From the NCBI RefSeq assembly GCF_041381155.1, contig NC_091144.1, positions 17,865,544-17,929,543 on the forward strand: a stretch of 64,000 nt of DNA. The letters run 5' to 3'. The first letter of the stretch is position 1, and the number at the start of each line of letters is the position of its first letter. A model generated the notes under the pieces. The model saw only the letters and a program-made list of their open reading frames with translations. It did not search any database and was not told where the DNA came from. Source of the DNA: Argopecten irradians (lineage: Eukaryota; Mollusca; Bivalvia; Pectinida; Pectinidae). This document shows positions 25,801-37,985 of the stretch, piece by piece. Both the position numbers and the translations under genes were made by a program.

Positions 25801-28800
25801 AACAAATATCCAATAATGTGTTTAAGATAGATTGACTTTATAAATAACAAAATACACTGTAGACAATTTATCAAATACCTAACTGATGTCCAACCAAGCA
25901 AATATAAAATGTGTAATGTCTGTACTTTTTGTGTATGAGAATAAATATAGCCATTGTCACAGAAAAAAAAACAAAACAAAAAAACACAATAACAATGTAA
26001 TATGCAAATACGGAATACGAACAGGTGTGGCTGACGCTGCAAATAAAATCCACGTTTACAGTATTAAAAGTATATTGTTTTAAAGACAATGTTCGCATAC
26101 ATACAAGTTTGTCATAAAACTACGGCGACAACTGTTTTCCTTTAGTGATAACTATTGCCTATATTTATCTATTACTTAAGCATTAAATTGCCTTCTTTGT
26201 GGATTTATGGTCATAAAATCCCAAGGATTGAAGACAAATACCGCATTCTGATTAATTTCGCGGTAAGAAATAAGTCCATGGAAATAAAACGTATAATCAT
26301 CAGTACACTTCCAACAATTTAATCAATTCGTTCCATCTTTAGGAAAATGATAACTATAAAAATCGTTGCAAATAACATAAAACGATTGTTTTTTTTCCTA
26401 TTCCGGCAGCACGCAAGTACGCACAAAAGTGCGCATGGCGTCATTATGCCATGATATCGGCCAGAATGACGTCACAATACATGTTAAAAATATAACTACA
26501 CCAACGGGAGTTATAGGAGAATTATGATATCATAAATTCCCTCTTTGGTTGGTAAGGTTATAAAGTGTCAGTCCCGAGCAAATAGAAATATAAGACAATA
26601 TCTATTTGTAACCACTTACGCCGTATTTGACAATCCAATTTTCAAGCGCCAATAATGCCAAACTACACTTTTGCTATATGGTTAAATATTGCACGAGAAA
26701 ATCATTTAAGAACGAGCGATAATGTGATAAAATTAATGTGAAAACATTAATTGGTTTTGAAGAAGTCTGTAAAATACTGATTTAGGGACATAAATGATGA
26801 TTATTTTTTTAATACAGGTGATGGTCGTCGACACGAAGTTCCAACTCTAACAACTTTTCATGTAATATTTTCAAGGGAACATAATCATCTAGCACGGGGC
26901 CTGCAAATGGTCAATCCCCACTGGTCTGATGAACGCTTGTTCCAGGAAGCTAGACGTATTATGGGGGCAGAACTTCAGCACATAGCATTTAATGAATATC
27001 TACCTCTCGTACTCGGAAATGACGTCATTAAAACATTTAGTCTCCTCCCAGCATCACAGGGTTACCGCAACATCTATGACGTCACTGTAGACCCCTCCTC
27101 TACGTCAGTTTTCAGCACGGCTGCTTTCCGTTTTGGACATTCTCAGATACCCTCAGTGTTAGGCATGATGGCAAAGGACCATAAAATTATCGACGAAATG
27201 CCTCTCCATACTCAATTCGATAGACCAGATATATTCTTTAACAGGGATGGTTCTGAGAGTTTAATGCGATGGTTGGCCAACTCACATCACGAAGAGAACG
27301 ATAGACTTATTTCAGACAGTGTCAGGAACCTTCTTACACTAAACATGGATACAATGGAAATGGATTTGTCGGCCGCAAACATACAGAGAGGACGAGACCA
27401 CGGTATCCCTCCATATAATGTTTGGAGGGAATGGTGCGGTTTGCGTTCGGTTCTTCATTTCGGACAAGGACCAGGGGGGCTAGTTGATCACGACAGCATA
27501 ACTGGGATATTCTTATCTAAAGTATACAGGTATCACATATTAACATAGTAACGTCATATTTTTCAGCTTGAAATCCGTTTGTCAAGAGAGCTACTGATTA
27601 GTACTTTAATGATTTACCATATTCAAGCAAACTGTCATGAGAAAAATTGACGTAAAAAGATCAAACTTGCATGAAAATTAGGATTTGTTTGTTTGTTTGT
27701 TTGATTAATTAACGTCCGATTAACAGCTAGGGTCATGTAAGGACGGCCTCCCATGTATGTTGTGTGATGCGTGTATGTTGTGCGAGGTGCGTGTTTTGGG
27801 AGACTGCGGTATATTCATGTAGTGTCTTCTTGTATAGTGGAACTGTTGCCCTTTTTACAAGTCCACTGAATTTATATGCGTATTTTCCATACTCACAATC
27901 AAGAAGAGCTTTTAAGATGTTTCACCACACACAGTTACCAACATTTTAAGAATGACAATGCATAGGTTATAATTTTACAAGTACAAATAATAATTACATC
28001 TAAAAGTGATTACATACGGTCAGGCAACAAAGTCAAGTTGTGATCTACAATTTCATTTAACAGTGTTTAGTAATTGTAAAGTGACTTATGTCGGTATTTT
28101 ACCTTCTAAAAACACGTATAAAAACTAATTTAACAGTGCATAAATTCTGTTTTATAACTAATGTTTATGAGGAATCATACATGTGTTTGACTATTTGAAT
28201 GATTTTCACTGTTGAACAACTCATCAAAGCTTATGTTTTTAAACTGGTAACTGAAGAAATAATAACATGTCGCATGATGCATTGTCGGACTGTCATATGG
28301 CGCATCGTCGTACTGCCTCACGGCGCATTATCATGGCACATTGCCACGACAGAACGACATATGGTCGAAATCAGCCATAATGAAAAATCCAAAATCACAT
28401 AAAATTGGCAAATGTATCCGTGCTATTCTGGCCAAGGTTAAGACTTACATAAGTAGTCGAAAACTTAGATAAGTAGTCGATGAGTAATCGTTTAGGGACA
28501 AATTATCTAAACAAAATAGTTTTACATACGTCCTTGATATTTTTTCCTGTTATTATTCGAGAATTCACTCCTACATATGTAGAGATAATATCGTAGAAAA
28601 GAAGGTTTGATTGGTGTGTTTCAGACATCCCAACGACCTTGACCTTTTTACGGCCGGAGTTTCTGAGAAATCCTTACCTGGAGCTTCTGTCGGGCCTACA
28701 TTTGCATGTATCATTGCTAAACAGTTTCGGAAATATCAAGCAGGAGACAGATTCTATTATGAAAATTCGAATCTGCCAGGTAGTTTTACACTGGGTAAGT

Positions 28801-30186
28801 TATTGTTATTTGAAGGATTTTTCAGTCTGGTGCATGCCACAATATACATGATGCAGTTGGGTTATAACATTTATAGAAGTACGTATTCATTTATATAAAC
28901 TTATGCTGTCGGCCATACCATGAAACATAATGATTTATATAATGCAATATTTCATGCGATTAAGTAAAAACTGATCGTCGATTGGGTGCAGAAACTAGTT
29001 TTACCAAGGACGTATATTAATCGCTGGTACACAAATTAAGTGTATGAAACAAGGAACGTTTTCCGAAAAACGATTTCTCTTGTATGTATCGGTATACTAA
29101 AACGAAAAAGTATGCCGTTGTGAAATATAGCAACTTTCTGTTATCCCTCGACGTTGTCCATTTAGATAGGTCAGGGGAACCAGAAACTTGTGTATCCCTT
29201 AACTCCATATATACTTTAACTGTAAAATAACAATTTCGACGGCTGGCTCTCCCGTTATTATTTGACCGAGTAGGATGTGCTGTTTAATGTCATGCCGGCA
29301 TGCCTTGATGGAATAGACTGTCAAATAAACACATCACAAACGCGTTGTTTTTTATCATAAAAATAACAAATATTCATGTTTGTATTTCCAGATCAACTCA
29401 ATGAAATAAAAAGGACCACAACTCTTGCTGCAATTCAATGTAGAAATTCACGTATACAAGCGACACAACCATTTCAGTTTTTGAAACCAGATCCACAAAG
29501 GTAATTATTAATAAGAATCAAATTAAGATAATAATTAATTTACTATTTGATATTCCTAGTATTTTGTGTTCTATATAAGTATAGAAATTAACTTGACTTA
29601 TCCTAATCTGGTTATAGGTACCAATTACAATGTTGTGTGAAGTTCTATAAAGATCTGCTGTAAGTTCAACGTTATGGAATATCTCTAACGAATGACATGG
29701 GTAATGAAATGTGTAAATGATCCATGTTATTCTGTCTTTATCCATTGTCCAACTAAAACTTAAACATCATGCTTTAAATACTAATATCTACATTTAATAA
29801 CCACTGTTTAATTGACAACACCACTTTACTACAGCCTCCCAAAACATACACGTATTCACACATGCATTACACTGCAAACAGGACAGGCCGTAATCAAATG
29901 ACATTGGATGTTCATAAGACATTTAGTTTGATCAATCTACCTATTGGCTGTCATATTTTGACATATATTGGTGTGTAAAATACATTGGGTATTCTATCAT
30001 ATCTTATTGTGGTTTTTATCTATATTTAATATACATTGTATATTTTTAATTTACAGTAATCCAAAGATTCCCTGTCAACTGATACCAACTATCAATTTAA
30101 GATTTTGGCGGGAACACAGTCCACTTGTACCTATTGTTCCACTCACTCCAGTTAAGTTCCTTCAGGTTCCAACTGTTCTTGGGTGA
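13867..30186 (+). CDS. Secreted animal haem peroxidase, gene B (complete, 12 exons)
   Basis: Exons: 13867-14029, 15009-15111, 19275-19489, 20526-20708, 21097-21145, 21391-21494, 22386-22487, 25205-25297, 26818-27529, 28625-28794, 29392-29500, 30057-30186. All junctions have GT..AG and the lengths sum to 2133 nt, giving about 710 residues with TGA at 30184-30186. Residues 1-20 form a signal peptide (hydrophobic core LLLSYFVLIHLV). The propeptide-like N-terminus leads to YRTVDGKCNN and the peroxidase domain from about residue 120. Landmarks: YGQFLDHD (Gln208, haem-ester Asp211, distal His212), the calcium-loop segment LTSFIDGSTIYSS (281-293), GDGRRHEVP (catalytic Arg341, haem-ester Glu344; Val where myeloperoxidase has its sulfonium Met), SREHNHLA, FRFGHS (proximal haem ligand His445) and NIQRGRDHGIP. 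Every residue needed for covalent haem and H2O2 turnover is present, so an active secreted enzyme of the peroxinectin/chorion-peroxidase group is expected; its role (immunity, adhesion, shell or matrix cross-linking) cannot be read from sequence. Length is typical. Introns total about 14 kb and contain several repeats. Confidence 0.94.
14030..15008 (+). other. Intron 1 of gene B
   Basis: AT-rich. It contains a 19-bp tandem duplication AACCCAACAAAATGTAA near 14082-14118. No exon or gene recognised. Confidence 0.6.
15112..19274 (+). other. Intron 2 of gene B (4.2 kb)
   Basis: The largest intron. Apart from the tRNA-like SINE head on the minus strand at 17141-17213, it shows no coding sequence; the ORF at 16638-16886 has no recognisable domain and no exon-like borders that fit the gene. 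Confidence 0.6.
17141..17213 (-). mobile_element. tRNA-derived SINE head (Pol III promoter)
   Basis: On the minus strand it reads TTAGTTGGTAGAGCA, matching the A box, and about 35 bases later GATTTCGATTCCTGG, matching the B box (GGTTCGANTCC). The acceptor stem does not pair and there is no proper anticodon arm, so this is not a working tRNA but the 5' head of a tRNA-related SINE or a decayed tRNA. The SINE body and tail are not resolved. Confidence 0.55.
21847..22250 (+). mobile_element. Dispersed repeat with hairpin termini, short copy in an intron of gene B
   Basis: It starts with AAAAGGCCCATGGGCCTTAA (a short palindrome) followed by CGGTCACCTGA. The inside has two copies of a roughly 140-bp module (GACCCCTGT.ACCTTGA, then AAACTTGGTAGCCCT.CATCC). 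It ends GGTCATCCTCACCC TTC GGGTCAGATGACC, a hairpin at 22217-22246, then TAAAA. The same ends bound the longer copy at 48871-50110. It has no coding capacity. Confidence 0.85.
22714..22849. repeat. Short inverted-repeat (hairpin) element in intron 7 of gene B
   Basis: The left arm AAGGATTAACCTCT.ACTTTGCTTA and right arm TAAGCAAAGGTAGAGGTTAATCCTT are inverted copies, followed inwards by GATAAACCC / GGGTTTATC. Loop about 45 bp. It resembles a small MITE; no clear target duplication. Confidence 0.75.
25002..25204 (+). repeat. Tandem copies of acceptor plus exon start before exon 8 of gene B
   Basis: The real acceptor and exon start read TTTACACAG|GACGTATTAAGTTGA at 25205. Upstream are degenerate units of about 43-46 bp ending in the same way: ACAGGACGTGTTAAATTGATA at 25043, ACAGGACCATATTA at 25089 and ACTGGACGTGTTAAGTTTATAG at 25155. 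They are linked by similar spacers such as TGTACTATATGTATGTT, TGAGTACTATTTGTATGTTT and TGTGCTGATTGTCTGTTT. A further diverged unit starts near 25002. This is the same arrangement as in the last intron of gene A, but at a different exon. Confidence 0.75.
25590..25657 (+). repeat. 34-bp tandem duplication
   Basis: CTCGTATATATAGTACCATG plus TGTGGTATGGTTTT is present twice head to tail in intron 8 of gene B (starts 25590 and 25624). Confidence 0.9.
27682..27860 (+). mobile_element. 5' portion of the 535-bp dispersed repeat
   Basis: It begins (GTTT)n GATTAATTAACGTCC, then TTAACAGCTAGGGTCATGTA, GGACGGCCTCCCATGTATG, GTTTTGGGAGACTGCGGTAT and ATAGTGGAACTGTTGCCC, in the order seen in the full copy at 44014-44546, and stops there. 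Located in intron 9 of gene B. Confidence 0.85.
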
Positions 30187-32674
30187 CGTCTGTAATGATT
30201 GGTATTAACTGTTTAGTATTAAAACATTCCGACAGTCCTAATTACTCTTGTTCAATTCTCTTTCATTGGACCGATGAACGTCATCTCCTATATACACCTC
30301 GAGTAATAAGCGATCGGCACACGGGTCGGGATTTTTAAGGCACTTTTTATTACATTTAATATTTTATTTTCTCATATTAATAGTGTATATCAGAGGTTAA
30401 ACTTGCTGGTTTCGTTACTCTTATGGAAAATTTTCACGTTGGTAACCCTTAAATGATAGGGCTATTAAATGATTCAGTAGATCTTACGCTTCGTCTAGAG
30501 GCCAATAAGGGGTAGTACTGAAATGCACGAATGTGAAAGAAGTGTTGGTTGTGTAATGTGACATTACATCAATAAAAGCATACCCTTCTTGTAAAAGATG
30601 TTTTATAACCAAATGTACATAGACAGCTACCTGCACGCGAATATGTTGTTTTTTTTTTTTTTTTTCATGTACGTTCATATGTACGTGTCTGCTTGTATGG
30701 ACAATCAGGAGGATAAAACATAGCAAAAGGTAGAATCACGTAGATGTTTAACTGTCGACCTACATGCACAACTAACGAATGGTCTACTTTTCATTATGTA
30801 CATGTTTATACGTCCGATAACGTAATGTAGACGTCTGAATGCATCATATATCTCGGTATCAATTTGAAGAAGAAAAAAATTTGGATAAAGACATACTTTC
30901 TATCTTTCTATTTATATAAAAAGCAATACACACAAATAAGAAAGCTGTCGAAGAAAAGGTAGATAAACCTATAGTATCCTAGAAACATTTGAGTTATCCC
31001 CCTTCTTTGTATTGAAATGGCCATTTTAGTCAAAATTATTAGCAATTATTATTTACTTGAATATATATTTAAGTAATTCTACCCTTTTTTTTTACAAATA
31101 TTTTATTTATTCAAATTTCAGTTTTTCAATTAAAAACAAATTGCAACTTTCTAAGTAGTATGATGAGGTTTGATTTTGTGTGTGTTCAGAGGGTACACTT
31201 TGAAAAATATTAATACCATTTATGACTTTTATTTACGTATCGTGGTGGTACACTCTAGCTTGTGGGTTGCCGAATGAAGACAAGAGTCCACTGATTACAA
31301 CGGTATAAAGATAGTGTTAACGAACTCGAGTTTGATAAACATGACAAACAACATTCATTTATCGGGGAATATCTATAGTGTATAACAAAATATTCGTCGG
31401 TGGTTTTTGTCATACTTTGTCGATACAACAATGATACCCATATTATTTGAACAATGACATCAATCATTTCATATTATGCCGTAAATTATTTTCTATGTAA
31501 ACGCAGCTCTATCTACCGAAGAAATAAAGTGAAGTTCATATATATATATATGAAAACATGAGAAAACCGTCTTATGCATGTATTTTCCCTAGTGCTTACT
31601 GGTCAATTTTACATGAAAGAAAATTGAAAAGTTAGATATAGATTATTCCAATTCGCTAATTTCTTCTCGTTCTTACATCAGCGGGTTAGATGAATAGAGG
31701 AAATAATTGAAATGCGCATTAGACAATGCGATGATAAGAATTCAAATGTTTTTCCTGGTCAAGTAAATAAAGAAAAAGTTTCAATTTTAACTGACGTAAA
31801 AATAAACACACTAATGATAATTGGCTTGCTTACCTTTACCGCAGAGTCTTTTCTCAAATATAAACTTATTTCAGTGTATATCGATATGTTGTCAGTAGCA
31901 TGAAATGACTCTGTGATTCGGTTAATTCATGTGTTTGTCAAGATTCACCTATTATGTTTAACGACATTGGATAGTATAGCAAGCTTTAAAAATGGTTCAT
32001 GTAAAATGTCCCGGCAATTCTGTTATATATATACTTAAATTGTTCAATTGATTGGTTGTTTCAGCTACAACATAACTTCGTGTAATTTTATCCCTTTAAT
32101 TTCCACATGAATGTGTTCAACCATGTGATCGAGTCAAAAGTACCATAAATTGAATGTTGTTCCAATCGATTGATTTCGGTTGATAGAATATCGTCTATTG
32201 TTTCTCTCCAAAGACTGGTTGTAGATGATTTAAGACGTCACTTTGTCGACTGTATAAACCCCCAAAAAGATACACGCGGTTCAAGTGCATGCTTTATATG
32301 CATATGTACATTTTCTAAGAAACCACTTGGGAAGAATTAATTTTATATTTTCTCAATAGTTTGCCCTAAATTAATGGTCAAGAACATGTGTCATGTGTTA
32401 CATATAAATTCCATATCAGGTTCTCACCGGGAAAACACGTGAAAACAGTGTATACGAAGCTATTAATTATGATCAAACTAGCTGCAAACACCTCGACACA
32501 ATATTTTTCGACAGCAGGGATATCGGTCACATTTTATTCAATAAAACGTTAAAAGTTGTAAATAAATAAATTTTGCTGTCACATAAACCGTCCCGTTTAC
32601 TAATAATGTAATAAATGGACTGTTGAAAGAAAATATTTCATTTATTATATCTGCTTGTGGAGAAACATAGACGG

Positions 32675-32895
32675 TTTCATTTAATTAGAAATTATGAAAG
32701 TGATATCGTCACATTTAGAACTTTAGGGGTAACGGTCCCACATCCAAGAGTTGCGAAAACTGAATATTACCAGCATTGTACATGTAATCGTTATATACGC
32801 ATTCATGCAACTCCAATGGATATACCCCGTCAAAATACTTTTATTGAATTGATCTTTTAAACCCACCATCAGCAAATGGTTGGCGAGCTATAAAT
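32675..32895 (+). repeat. Dispersed repeat, left member of an inverted pair
   Basis: It shares with the complement of 34916-35130 a 27-bp identical block including AATTAGAAATTATGAAAGTG, then GGGGTAAC, CACATCCAA, a TTTATTGAA segment, and the end CATCAGCAAATGGTT followed by CGAGCTAT. Members are about 2 kb apart in opposite orientation. Confidence 0.75.
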
Positions 32896-34915
32896 ATAGC
32901 CTTACCCCAATGCTCGATCCAACCGTCAACCCGATCTTTTGATTTTCATGTATATATTCTCTGATAAGTAAACTGGCAGTGGAGTTTCAAAATGGTAAGA
33001 TCCAAGTTTATGTATAATATAGGTTACGGAATCAATCCGAAATTCCGACATTTTTTCGATACCGTTTACATGTACATGTATTTGCCAGAGAGTTTTTAAG
33101 AATCTTTTATTCAAATTTCATGTTTAGAAAAGTCATCTTTCTTGAATTTGAGTTGCTGTGGTTCGAATTCCACATGTAAGCTTAATCACATAATAATAAA
33201 ATCCTTTCTAGGAAATTTTATAAGTAACAAGCATGTAAACTCTCTCTTTACTCGAGTGCCTGTTGGTGTATACTTGCAACCAATTGGGTAAACTATACCG
33301 CGGTAGTCGACAACTTGAAGTTTGTTACCATGTAGACATACAATTATCCAAATATCTGGTTCGATATAGACATTTTGATAATCAATTTTAACATAGGATT
33401 GTATTTATTAAATGCTCATTTTGAGACAGATAAGATTTACAAAATAATGGCTATCTTGAATTTATTTGACTACCACGGTGCTTTATTATAGCATTCATAA
33501 TACATATATTTACTTTTTCACTGCAACGCTAATATGTATACATTTACCAAGCGCATTTGACATTCCAGACGGGTGCATGATCTGCTATCCGCTTTATTTT
33601 TATGTGATGTCCATAATTTTTGTGAGCCATCGATCACAGAAAATGGCTGACATATTCGTCCATGACTAAATTGATTTTTTTCTTTTATAGCATACAAATA
33701 TCAAGGAATGTTATATCAAGTGTTATACAAATGAAAATATATTCATTAAATTTCATTCAGTTGACGAATTACGGGGGAGTTATGCACTGCCCCCAGGCAT
33801 ACATCTGTTACTTCTATAACACATGAAAGCTCTAAAGCTATTGGACCAACTTGTTAAAAAAAGACCGATTTTGCTAAAATTCTCAATTGTAAACGACACT
33901 GCACGATATCACTTGGCCCATGCAAATTTGCATGAAATCAACTGATTAGCATTTAAAATATAATTGTATGTCTAAAGAACATTAGTGTTATTGAGTTTTA
34001 AGATTGCTATAACTTAAGTACCTATTCAATCCTCTCGTACATTAGAATAAAATACATAGGCCGGCGAACTATAAAAGTCGAAACATTAACCGAATAACTG
34101 AACTTTAACTCAATCAGCAAAAAACCGTATAAGATCTCCTGTCAATCAATGTAATCAACGTATTTTTCTGTAGCTTCTAGATCAGTGATGGCTATTTTCC
34201 TTTTGTTTACATCGGATGCCTTTACATCTTGAAGTTTTATGTAGTTTTCTTGTATATTGTCACTGCGAAGTTTTTAAATTATAATTACTTTAACACAGAA
34301 ACATACTTCAAAATAGTACAAATGGTACTGCCATGGAGATGTAATTTGTCTGCTTGGTAAAGATTGCCTCAGTTCTACTTTGCTTCAGCAAACATTCCAC
34401 GCAAAGACAATGCAAGAACAACCAGGCAAGAACAAAGGGTGTGTACAAATACATGTATAGACAAAACGAAAAAATAAACAGTGTACGAATAACCAAAGTA
34501 TTCAGCAAAAAAAAATGTTACGATAATAGTTAATCATTTATCATGTATCTCGGTAGTATATTCCTCTTTACCTAAATGATTAGTTAGGGAAAACAAACGC
34601 TGCAAAATTTCAGCAATCTTTACGAAGCGACAATCCATTTCAAAATCTTTGGATGTGAACGTTACCCTGTGAACGACGTCCTTTTTAAAAACACAACAAA
34701 CCACCAACTAGGTTATACAGGTATGTCACTTTTGTAGCGGGTAATATGAACGATAGCTACTACTTGAAATATAAGGTACATGTATTTTATATCAGTAAAT
34801 AACAATAAAGTTTAAAAAAATACACTTGACATGTTCACTTCGGTAGAATAAAATGTGACCAATAGCCATGCTTTGGAAAAAAGACGGACGGATGATGAGC
34901 AATAGACGAAAAGCG

Positions 34916-35130
34916 ATTTCAATAGCTCGTTAACCATTTGCTGATGAGGGGGATTAAAAAGTCGTCTTTCAAGATCAGATCAATATTCTTCAATAAAGAG
35001 TTTTTTTGAGCGTACATTCCTCCACAGATTTTCGTAACTTTGGATGTGACCAAAGTTACCCCGACTATATAGCTTTTATAGTGTGTGATCCGAATATCAC
35101 TTTCATAATTTCTAATTAAAGCAACGCGTA
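34916..35130 (-). repeat. Dispersed repeat, right member of an inverted pair
   Basis: This is the inverted counterpart of 32675-32895; the identical block lies near 35098-35124 and the CATCAGCAAATGG end near 34930-34947. Coding potential is absent in both. Confidence 0.75.
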
Positions 35131-36015
35131 TATGATTCCCTCCCACTAGCTAAGACTATAATTGAAATGAACACAATTCACACGTTTTCATCCAACAGTC
35201 ATATCCTTCACATATTAGTACTACTGGCTGAACAGTTTTTCTGTTGCAAGCACAAGTTCTATTTAATACTAGCAATTTATAAACGTATCTTATAGTGAAT
35301 ACAAATGTGTACCAGACTAATCCCCTGCTGACCTGAAAATATTCGTTTCGAGGGCTGTATACACTAATCTGAGCTAGTTTCTGACGATATCTAATACAAT
35401 TTCTTCACTAGAGTCTCTTACAATACACTGTCCATTGACAAGCCATCGTATAGGTTTAGAAGATTCCTTGGCAATTTAATCGTTCTAAAAATTTCAGCCG
35501 ATTTTCATTATTGAAGGGGCATTTTATTTATGCATTGTTTTTGTTGATGCCCGATTTCACTTTCTGTGACGTAGGTTGTCCCCATTGGAATAAGCTGCTC
35601 CGGTTTACATCATAAAAAGGAATAGAACGTTTTGGTTTGCCTGTTGTCATTATAATGTAAGCGGTTAGGGGTGTTGTTGTTATTTAAGCATCAGTAAGAA
35701 AAACATGACAAAAATGGGCGAGTAGCTCTATTACAAGGAGACACAACCAATGCAGATTTAGATCTAATCAATTGTACAATTTCCACAGTCGGTGTTTAGA
35801 CTGTTGTTTTAGCTTTTTAGACGTATGCGATTATTCAAGTATCACTATTGATATTGATTTTATTGAAGTGTTGTAATTCATACTTCCAAATCATAATATT
35901 TGGAATCATAAATACGTAAATATTAGTTTTCTGTGATATCATTAAATTGATGTCCTTAATAGAGGATTATAACGCCATGCAAAATGAAAGTAATTCAGCG
36001 AGTTAAATAGCTTTT

Positions 36016-36623
36016 ATGCCACAAGCATTCAGACTTTATTACATAGACACGAGTGTTAGTGTTTTTTGCCTTTATAATCGCAAACACCAGACACTTCCAC
36101 AATTCCTTTGTTTACAAATGATAGGCAGCAATGATTTCAATCTCTCAATATTTATCACAGAGGGGAATATCAACGAAATAAATTTTAAGAAAGTTAAGCT
36201 GATCGAACAGTGCGAGGCGATGAAATCCCTCGATCTACCATTAGAATCCGGACTTCACGTCTCAGTCATCTGTAGCTGATCCATAGCAAAAACCTTTCCA
36301 ACTTGCCAATCTCCGACCCATTTTTAGACGCTTCTTTCACCAGTGATTTTTCAAACACACCTTTAACATTTACCATGTATGACATTTTTAACCATTCCTT
36401 GCACAAAACCTCCGATTACGACATAAAAGACTTAAGGCTTATAAGAGTTCTGAGGACCTCCATTTGTTTGTTGACGGGCATGTTCAACATTGGCGATGCC
36501 AGCGTTCGTGTGTTCCGGGCAAAGGTGAAGCCAACGCAGCGAGATAAGACCTATATGAATACAAAGTATTATCATCTATGGTTTTCAATCAAGAAATCCA
36601 CGGATGAGGTCATGTCAGCCTAA
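36016..36623 (+). other. Unidentified coding-like stretch, two ORFs in different frames
   Basis: ORF 36016-36279 (87 codons, ATG) and ORF 36303-36623 (106 codons, no ATG at its start) lie 23 bp apart. The second has a composition that looks like a real protein (FTMYDIFNHSLHKTSDYDIK, then LRLIRVLRTSICLLTGMF). I recognise neither. They could be one gene broken by a frameshift, one mobile-element ORF, or chance. No introns or neighbouring exons were found. The region is noticeably richer in G+C than its flanks, which favours past coding. Confidence 0.35.
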
Positions 36624-37084
36624 CTGCAATTGTATATTGGCCGGTTAGTAAAAATATATTAACCAAAACTTAAAAATAAATACAATATATAAGAAAAAAA
36701 AAAATCCATCAATGTTTGATCTCGTTATTTTCAAAAGATCTTATAATTATCTATTTCAGACAATGAATTGGGCCAAGTCAAAATGATTGCAATATTTTCT
36801 ATATATTTATATATAAAGTTTATCATTCATTTAATCTACAAAAAATTCTCTACTGATGTAGTTAAGCGAAGCATTTTTAAATTGAAAAGAAAAAGAACCA
36901 TCGAAACATTAAGTAATACGTAAATGGGGTTATTAGCAGAAATCGGAACGGTGCGATGTCGTCATCATCCTCAGCGAGCTCGTAAATGATGAAGCTTTGA
37001 AGATTATCGAAGGGTCAAGTCAGTAACTGAGGGGGGAAACAAATGGATGAAATGTCCGAGGAGAAGTCATAGTAGGGCGACTGG

Positions 37085-37330
37085 TTCGCCCGTTGTCAGT
37101 ATAATGTGACCGGGTGGGGTGTGTTGCTTGGTGTCTTCGGCGGCATGCTTCAGTGATATAGCACTATAAAAAGGGCAAAAGTTCCACTATACAAGAAGAC
37201 ACAACATGAATATACCGCAGTCTCCCAAAACACGCACCTCGCACAACATACACGCAACACACCGCATACATGGGAGGCCGTCCTTACATGACCATAGCTG
37301 TTAATAGGACGTTAATTAATCAAACAAACA
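37085..37330 (-). mobile_element. 535-bp dispersed repeat, inverted 5' portion
   Basis: On the minus strand it begins with a (TTTG)n GATTAATTAACGTCC end at 37330 and runs to CCGGTCACATTATACTGACA at 37085-37110. It meets a second copy of opposite orientation base-to-base at about 37331, so the two share their TTTG-rich ends. Confidence 0.9.
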
Positions 37331-37985
37331 AACATTTAAGAACGGCCTCCCATGCATGCGGTGTATTGAGCGTATGGTGTGGGGAGGTGCGTGTTTTGGG
37401 AGACTGCAGTATATTCATGTTGTGTCTTCTTGTATAGTGGAACTGTTGCCCTTTTTATAGTGCTATATCACTGAAGCATGCCGCCGAAGACACCAAGCAA
37501 CACACCCCACCCGGTCCACATTATACTGACAACAGGCGAACCAGTGTGTCTTGAGACTTGCATAGTGGAACTGTTCGCCTTTTTTTGCAATAGTGCTATA
37601 TCAGTTATTAAAAAGCTTGTATTATGCCGCCGAAGACACGCCGAAGACACCAAGCAACACACCCCACCCGGTCACATTATACTGACAACAGGCGAACCAG
37701 TCGTCCCACTCCCTGTATGCTGAGCGCTAAGCAGGAGCAGAAAAACTACCACTTTTTATAGAATTTGGTGTGTGTTATCAGCCAGGGGACAGAACCCAAA
37801 CCTTCCTAACACAGGTGGGCGAACGCTCAACTCGAGGCCAAAAGTGAGGCGATGCCAAGGGATGCATTAAGGGAAAATAAAGTCGGTTAGGAAGAAGAGA
37901 AAAGATAAAATCCTAAATTTAGTCGCCTTTTACGATCATGCATTAGGGGCAGCAGGTACAATTCTAACGCCCTACCTGCAGGGCA
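37331..37985 (+). mobile_element. 535-bp dispersed repeat, plus-strand copy with internal duplication
   Basis: From ACGGCCTCCCATGCATGCGG it follows the family order up to CAGGCGAACCAGT near 37543. It then repeats the middle part (CATAGTGGAACTGTTCGCC, GCCGCCGAAGACAC, CCCACCCGGTCACATTATAC) from 37560, and completes the element: GAGCGCTAAGCAGGAGCAG, GGGACAGAACCC, GGCGAACGCTCAACTCG, and ends CGCCCTACCTGCAGGGC at about 37985. Confidence 0.88.

Larger units (their letters stand above)
30187..36015. other. Intergenic region between convergent peroxidase genes B and C
   Basis: Nearly 6 kb with no recognisable gene. It contains a 17-base T run at 30649-30665, possible polyadenylation signal AATAAA near 30568 for gene B, an (AT)n stretch near 31543, and an inverted pair of about 220-bp repeats (32675-32895 and 34916-35130). 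Confidence 0.55.
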
